From positions 1-5,904 of the forward strand of contig CALMYW010000166.1 of NCBI GenBank assembly GCA_937873665.1: DNA of 5,904 bases. The letters run 5' to 3'. The stretch is from an uncultured Sphingorhabdus sp. GTDB taxonomy: Bacteria; Pseudomonadota; Alphaproteobacteria; Sphingomonadales; Sphingomonadaceae. Position numbers and translations under genes: made by a program. This document shows, piece after piece, positions 1 through 5,904 of the stretch (the stretch's first letter is position 1; each line of letters opens with the position of its first letter). Under the pieces are notes generated by a model, which saw nothing but the letters and a program-made list of their open reading frames with translations, ran no database searches and had not been told where the DNA came from.

Positions 1-123
1 AAAACTTTCAGATCATTGGCAAATGAAAGCCGAAAACTGAAATAGGACTACTATAGTTTAAAGAACTTGTTGTGAATGACTTATTGAAAGAAAGTCCCGA
101 ATATTGGCTTTTGGGCAAGTTGG
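1..123. other. Intergenic stretch downstream of the pyruvyl transferase gene
   Basis: This AT-rich stretch follows the stop codon of the last gene of the cluster. On the minus strand the only ATG (near position 15) is followed almost at once by TGA, and I see no other usable start, so no gene is supported. I see no GC-rich hairpin followed by a T run, so no intrinsic terminator can be claimed. The next gene of the locus, if there is one, lies outside the window. A weak promoter-like pair within it is listed separately. Confidence 0.6.
50..76 (-). promoter_or_regulatory. Weak sigma70-like promoter candidate reading out of the window
   Basis: Read on the minus strand, TTCACA (76-71, five of six matches to TTGACA) is followed after 15 bases by TATAGT (55-50, five of six matches to TATAAT). 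The spacer is shorter than the usual 16-18 bases, and no start codon is visible downstream within the window. The -10 hexamer lies in a small palindrome, ACTATAGT. In AT-rich DNA such matches arise easily by chance, so this is only a candidate for driving a gene below position 1. Confidence 0.2.
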
Positions 124-1236
124 TCATAACCGGTTAACTAAGCCATGCAGATCGAGAAATTTTTTATATCTGCGGAACAAATGAGTCATATTTGAAAAGT
201 ACAAGCTGTAATCAGCCGATTGAAATGCATCCAATAAAAATTTGGCATCTAGTTGATTCGGCGAGATACTCTTAATGTTTATATGCGGCGCGCCAATTAA
301 TGAGCATATTTCAAGTGTACGAGAATCATGGGCAATCATAAGACATGGAATACCACTGGTTAATGCTGCGATATTGCCGTGTAGGCGACTCCCAATGCAT
401 CCTGACCTTGTGATCATGAAATTAGACCATGATTGATAGTTGCAAAAATAAAATGTGTTCTTGGAGAAATAATCAATCACACTGCTTTTATTTGAGCAAT
501 TAAAGTAGGATGTGACATTACTGATATCTACTTCCGATGCGACGCCATTAGCCATTGCTAACTCTTCAAGTTCATCCTGGGCAATAAAAGCGCAATTATG
601 ATTTATTGCAAATTCGAGTAGTGATTTTTCAATAAACTGAAGAATCTCGTGATTGAAAGAGTGACTTTGCACTCTTCTTGAAAAATTTACGGCAAGTCTT
701 TCAAAGGATATATTTTTGCATTCTCTGATATGCTGCGGCGGACTGCATTGTGTATATAAGGAGGGGCAGCCTAAAACCTCGACATTAAGAATTCCATGTG
801 CCGCTAATACTTCGGCGGTATAGTAACCTCTGACGCCAATGCTAGGCGAGCGTTCAGAGATGATTTTTATTAGACGTAGGGTATTAGGATGAATTTCAGA
901 AACGAGTGATCTGTCATCTGTTTGAGCTCCAAGACCAATCATTGTCACTGGCAAGTTCGTCGGCTCGATGAAATCTGCCATAAACCCGAGATCAAAATTT
1001 TTCCATAAAAAATTGGATGCCGGGATGACAATGTGCCCACATTTTTCTTCAGCATCTTTAGGACTGAAAAGTTGACTGCGGAACAGGAACTTATATCCTT
1101 CAAGAACGGATGTAACGCCATTTCCAATCAATGTATTTCCAAGGTTATACCCAGATCGCTTATATGAGGTTATGAAATCCTCGTTCAATGGAAGTGAGGG
1201 GGGTGCTCCCCATAAAAATATATTACAAGCTTTCAT
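124..1236 (-). CDS. Polysaccharide pyruvyl transferase family protein
   Basis: This 370-residue protein belongs by motif to the polysaccharide pyruvyl transferase family (Pfam PF04230). Characterised members transfer a pyruvate ketal from phosphoenolpyruvate onto a sugar of a surface glycan; others in the fold have different or unknown roles. Visible landmarks are GLGAQ (101-105), SIGVRG (132-137), GCPSLY (156-161) and the strongly conserved C-terminal GSRLHGNIAAL (282-292), followed by GIPCLMIAHDSR (295-306). No signal peptide or membrane span is apparent, so it is probably cytoplasmic. The ATG start is supported by AGGAAGA five bases upstream, the only good ribosome binding site in the window. 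The gene lies 54 bases after the exporter ATPase gene and is probably co-transcribed. Its base composition is low GC (21 of 60 in row 481-540), like the two exporter genes and unlike the upstream glycosyltransferase gene. The family call is firm; pyruvyl transfer itself and the acceptor sugar are inferred. Confidence 0.88.
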   Translation of the reverse strand: MKACNIFLWGAPPSLPLNEDFITSYKRSGYNLGNTLIGNGVTSVLEGYKFLFRSQLFSPKDAEEKCGHIVIPASNFLWKNFDLGFMADFIEPTNLPVTMIGLGAQTDDRSLVSEIHPNTLRLIKIISERSPSIGVRGYYTAEVLAAHGILNVEVLGCPSLYTQCSPPQHIRECKNISFERLAVNFSRRVQSHSFNHEILQFIEKSLLEFAINHNCAFIAQDELEELAMANGVASEVDISNVTSYFNCSNKSSVIDYFSKNTFYFCNYQSWSNFMITRSGCIGSRLHGNIAALTSGIPCLMIAHDSRTLEICSLIGAPHINIKSISPNQLDAKFLLDAFQSADYSLYFSNMTHLFRRYKKFLDLHGLVNRL

Positions 1237-1241
1237 GACAC

Positions 1242-1248
1242 TCTTCCT
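1242..1248 (-). promoter_or_regulatory. Shine-Dalgarno site of the pyruvyl transferase gene
   Basis: The minus strand reads AGGAAGA here, five bases before the ATG at 1236-1234. This fixes the start codon. It also contrasts with the two upstream exporter genes, which have no recognisable purine-rich site at comparable spacing. Confidence 0.65.
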
Positions 1249-1290
1249 AATTGCCGTCGCCGATTATTTCAGCTAATATTTAAAAGAGCT

Positions 1291-2067
1291 TTATGAATTT
1301 GAAGGTGTTTTGCTTTCGCGCATTGATCGATACTCATCAAAAACCGTGCGAGTTGGTCCTGTAGTGATAATTTGGCCATGCTCTATTAATATCGCTTTTG
1401 TGCACATGCTGGAAATTAAAGCCTCCGAATGTGAAGAGAGAACGATAATTGGTATTCGCGATGTGAAATTTTTTAATCTTCTGCTTGCCTTTATTAAAAA
1501 AGCCGCATCACCAGCACCAATACCTTCATCAAGGAGTAGTATGTCTGGTGCAACGGATGTTGAAACGGCAAAAGCCAATCGCATTCTCATCCCCGCCGAA
1601 TAAGTTCGGATCGGTAGGTTGAGGAAGTCACCCAGTTCCGTAAAATCAGAGATTTCATCCAAATGGGATTTAATCTCAGTTTTGGTCATTCCCAAGAAAA
1701 GTCCACGAAGCAGGATATTTTCATAACCCGTGCTTTCGGGATCCATGCCTAGGCTGATGTCGAATAAGGGTACGACCGAACCTTCTACGGCGAGGTGACC
1801 TTCTCCAGGCTCATATATTCCCGCAAGTACCCGAAGAAGAGTCGTTTTACCAGCTCCATTGTGACCGACAAGACCAAGACGATCGCCACTTTTGATATGG
1901 AGATTTATATTTTTTAATGCCTGGATGACAGTGATTCTATTGGATCCCGAGGAAGAGTGAATCTCCCCTCCTGTTGCGGTTTGAATTAATCTATTTTTTA
2001 TGGAACGCATCGTCGCGCCATAGACGGGAAATGAAAGAGAGACGTCGTTAAGTGTTATAGATGCCAT
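1291..2067 (-). CDS. wzt: Polysaccharide/O-antigen ABC exporter ATP-binding protein (Wzt type, short form)
   Basis: This is a 258-residue ATPase subunit that would power export of a lipid-linked polysaccharide across the inner membrane, acting as a dimer with the permease encoded just upstream. Visible motifs are Walker A GHNGAGKTT (68-76), the ABC signature YSAGM (156-160), Walker B ILLLDE (176-181), the D-loop GAGD (184-187) and the H-loop histidine in SSH (211-213). The segment LFDISLGMDPESTGYEN (101-117) is typical of the RfbE/Wzt branch and stands where other ABC ATPases carry the Q-loop. The protein ends about 45 residues after the H-loop. It therefore lacks the C-terminal carbohydrate-binding domain found in long Wzt proteins such as that of E. 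coli O9a, and resembles short forms. The ATG start matches the usual family N-terminus (MASI, then VSLSFPVYG), but the upstream sequence has no clear Shine-Dalgarno site. It starts 79 bases after the permease stop. The family is certain; the exported glycan is unknown, and the symbol is used at family level. Confidence 0.93.
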   Translation of the reverse strand: MASITLNDVSLSFPVYGATMRSIKNRLIQTATGGEIHSSSGSNRITVIQALKNINLHIKSGDRLGLVGHNGAGKTTLLRVLAGIYEPGEGHLAVEGSVVPLFDISLGMDPESTGYENILLRGLFLGMTKTEIKSHLDEISDFTELGDFLNLPIRTYSAGMRMRLAFAVSTSVAPDILLLDEGIGAGDAAFLIKASRRLKNFTSRIPIIVLSSHSEALISSMCTKAILIEHGQIITTGPTRTVFDEYRSMRESKTPSNS

Positions 2068-2146
2068 GAGATTTGGTGTTGATGATTTCTTGGCGGCAGA
2101 TATGGGGGAATTTGTTGTTAACCCTTGGGTAAATAAAATAATAAAA

Positions 2147-2998
2147 TTAAACCCAGTATGCTATTCGCCAGCGGTAAGCAGAGTAGAAAACCAGGGTTAC
2201 TGCCGATCCGAGAATGGAAATAAGAATAACGGCGGCCCAGTTTTCGACCGATGGGGTACCTCCAAGCAAGGGGGCACGGATAATCTCGACCATGTGATAC
2301 AAAGGATTAAGGATAAGGAGCAGGGCGCGACCAGGCAGCATTTCAGGGCGCCATATTACGGGAGTAATAAAAAATACAACTTGGACGATGCTGGCGACTA
2401 TCAGGGGTATATCTCTGAACCGCGCGCTTAAGAGACCTAGGAGGATCGAGATCCAGAATCCATTAAAAAGGGTAACAAACAGGGCTGGTACCGCCCATAA
2501 CATGCTCAGGGATGGTTCTAGGCCGTACCACAAACCCACAGCGAAATAAATCCAGATGTTGTGCGCGAAAGAAATTATGGCAGACCATACTTGTCGGTAA
2601 GCGTAGATTGACAAAGGAGCATTCAGTTGGCGAATCATTCCCTCTGCAGTGACAAATGTTTCACAACCTTTCAATATCAGGGTTGAAATAAGATTCCAAA
2701 TGACAAATCCGACGGCAATGAAAGGGAGGTATTCACGGAGATCTTGCCCGAAGATTTGACCATAGAGTAAGCCAAGGGCAAAAACCATAACCGCCAATGA
2801 AATGGTGATCCAAAAGGGACCCAAAGTCGATCGGCGATATCGCTGCCGAACATCATGCATACCAAGTGTAGACCATAGTTCGCGCCGCGCCCAACCCCGT
2901 TTTATATCATTAAGTGCTTTGATAATATTTACTGAGGATAACCCAAAGTTTAATTGCTCCATTAGAGGAGAATAGCCGGTTTGGTTGCGTACTGCCAT
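2147..2998 (-). CDS. wzm: Polysaccharide/O-antigen ABC exporter permease (Wzm type, ABC-2 family)
   Basis: This is a 283-residue inner-membrane permease that forms the channel through which a lipid-linked glycan is moved to the periplasmic face. It begins with a polar cytoplasmic N-terminus carrying the family motif RQRYRRSTLGPFW (51-63). About six hydrophobic spans follow, at roughly 62-83, 90-110, 140-160, 166-190, 197-215 and 255-273. Other family landmarks are TPVIWRPEML (212-221) and NPLYHMVEIIRAPLLGG (231-247). Length and order fit ABC-2 exporters (PF01061) of O-antigen or capsule loci, and the cognate ATPase gene follows at once. The start is uncertain. The ATG at 2998 gives the longest protein but is preceded by TATCCTCC on the coding strand, with no Shine-Dalgarno site. 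A second ATG at 2962 (residue 13, MEQLNFGL) also lacks one, yet gives an N-terminus closer to what I recall for the family. Upstream, the frame is closed by a TAA at 3040-3038. Symbol used at family level. Confidence 0.92.
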   Translation of the reverse strand: MAVRNQTGYSPLMEQLNFGLSSVNIIKALNDIKRGWARRELWSTLGMHDVRQRYRRSTLGPFWITISLAVMVFALGLLYGQIFGQDLREYLPFIAVGFVIWNLISTLILKGCETFVTAEGMIRQLNAPLSIYAYRQVWSAIISFAHNIWIYFAVGLWYGLEPSLSMLWAVPALFVTLFNGFWISILLGLLSARFRDIPLIVASIVQVVFFITPVIWRPEMLPGRALLLILNPLYHMVEIIRAPLLGGTPSVENWAAVILISILGSAVTLVFYSAYRWRIAYWV

Positions 2999-3140
2999 GG
3001 AGGATACCCGGGGGGTTAGTGCAAACTCTGCTGAAATTTATACCGCCTAGATATTTTTTGATTTTTCAAATGTGTTTTCCTGCTAAACATACTGCCAGAG
3101 CAACGGTAATTTGCAATGAACTTATTGTTCAGGCTGGCTT
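2999..3140 (-). promoter_or_regulatory. AT-rich intergenic gap with a possible internal promoter
   Basis: This 142-base gap between the glycosyltransferase stop and the permease start is the longest in the cluster and much richer in A+T than the gene before it. On the minus strand a TATAAA (3042-3037) lies about 40 bases before the permease ATG. The nearest -35-like hexamer, TTGAAA (3069-3064), is 21 bases further up, which is too far for a standard sigma70 promoter. I find no convincing terminator hairpin. An internal promoter for the exporter genes is therefore only a suggestion. Confidence 0.25.

Positions 3141-5904
<2,764 letters not shown>

Noticed and set aside
2121..2130. ACCC-TT-GGGT inverted repeat between the permease and ATPase genes, considered as a terminator
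   Set aside because: The arms are only four bases with a two-base loop, too small for a stable hairpin, and no T run follows on the transcribed strand.
2066..2431. A 121-codon open frame on the plus strand overlapping the end of the permease gene
   Set aside because: It lies antisense to well-conserved permease sequence, has no recognisable domain and shows no ribosome binding site that I can defend.

Overview
The window looks like part of a cell-surface polysaccharide (O-antigen or capsule type) locus from a Gram-negative bacterium. I infer Pseudomonadota from the Wzm/Wzt-type exporter and the WbsX-type glycosyltransferase. A GC-rich gammaproteobacterium such as a purple sulfur bacterium would fit, but the sequence alone cannot settle this. 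Four genes are visible, all on the minus strand and so transcribed from high to low coordinates. I see no RNA gene, CRISPR array, insertion sequence or plus-strand gene that I can support.

Layout in transcription order: (1) Window end to 3141: a very large glycosyltransferase gene, truncated at its 5' end by the window edge, encoding the C-terminal part of a WbsX-type domain, then a GT4 (GT-B) domain, then a GT2 (GT-A) domain. (2) 2998-2147: the ABC-2 type permease of a polysaccharide exporter (Wzm type). (3) 2067-1291: its ATPase (Wzt type), a short form without the C-terminal carbohydrate-binding domain. (4) 1236-124: a polysaccharide pyruvyl transferase family protein. The gaps are 142, 79 and 54 bases, compatible with one transcription unit. 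The 142-base gap is AT-rich and could hold an internal promoter. Positions 1-123 carry no gene that I can support.

The proposed joint role is an inference from family membership. The multidomain enzyme adds several sugars to a lipid-linked glycan on the cytoplasmic side of the inner membrane, the pyruvyl transferase family protein modifies the glycan, and the Wzm/Wzt pair exports it.

Two features of the DNA stand out. Base composition changes sharply: the glycosyltransferase gene is very GC-rich (51 of 60 bases in row 4021-4080), while the exporter and pyruvyl transferase genes are about 35-47% GC in the rows I counted. The change falls inside the last ~35 codons of the glycosyltransferase gene. 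In addition, the final ~85 bases (5820-5904) are almost all G, including a run of 34, and look like a sequencing or assembly artefact at a contig end rather than genome sequence. The glycosyltransferase reading frame is convincing up to about 5801 and unreliable beyond.

I did not find a clearly new biological system here. The most noteworthy points are the three-domain fusion, the composition break, a 27-base near-perfect palindrome inside the glycosyltransferase gene, and the pairing of a binding-domain-less exporter ATPase with a pyruvyl transferase.
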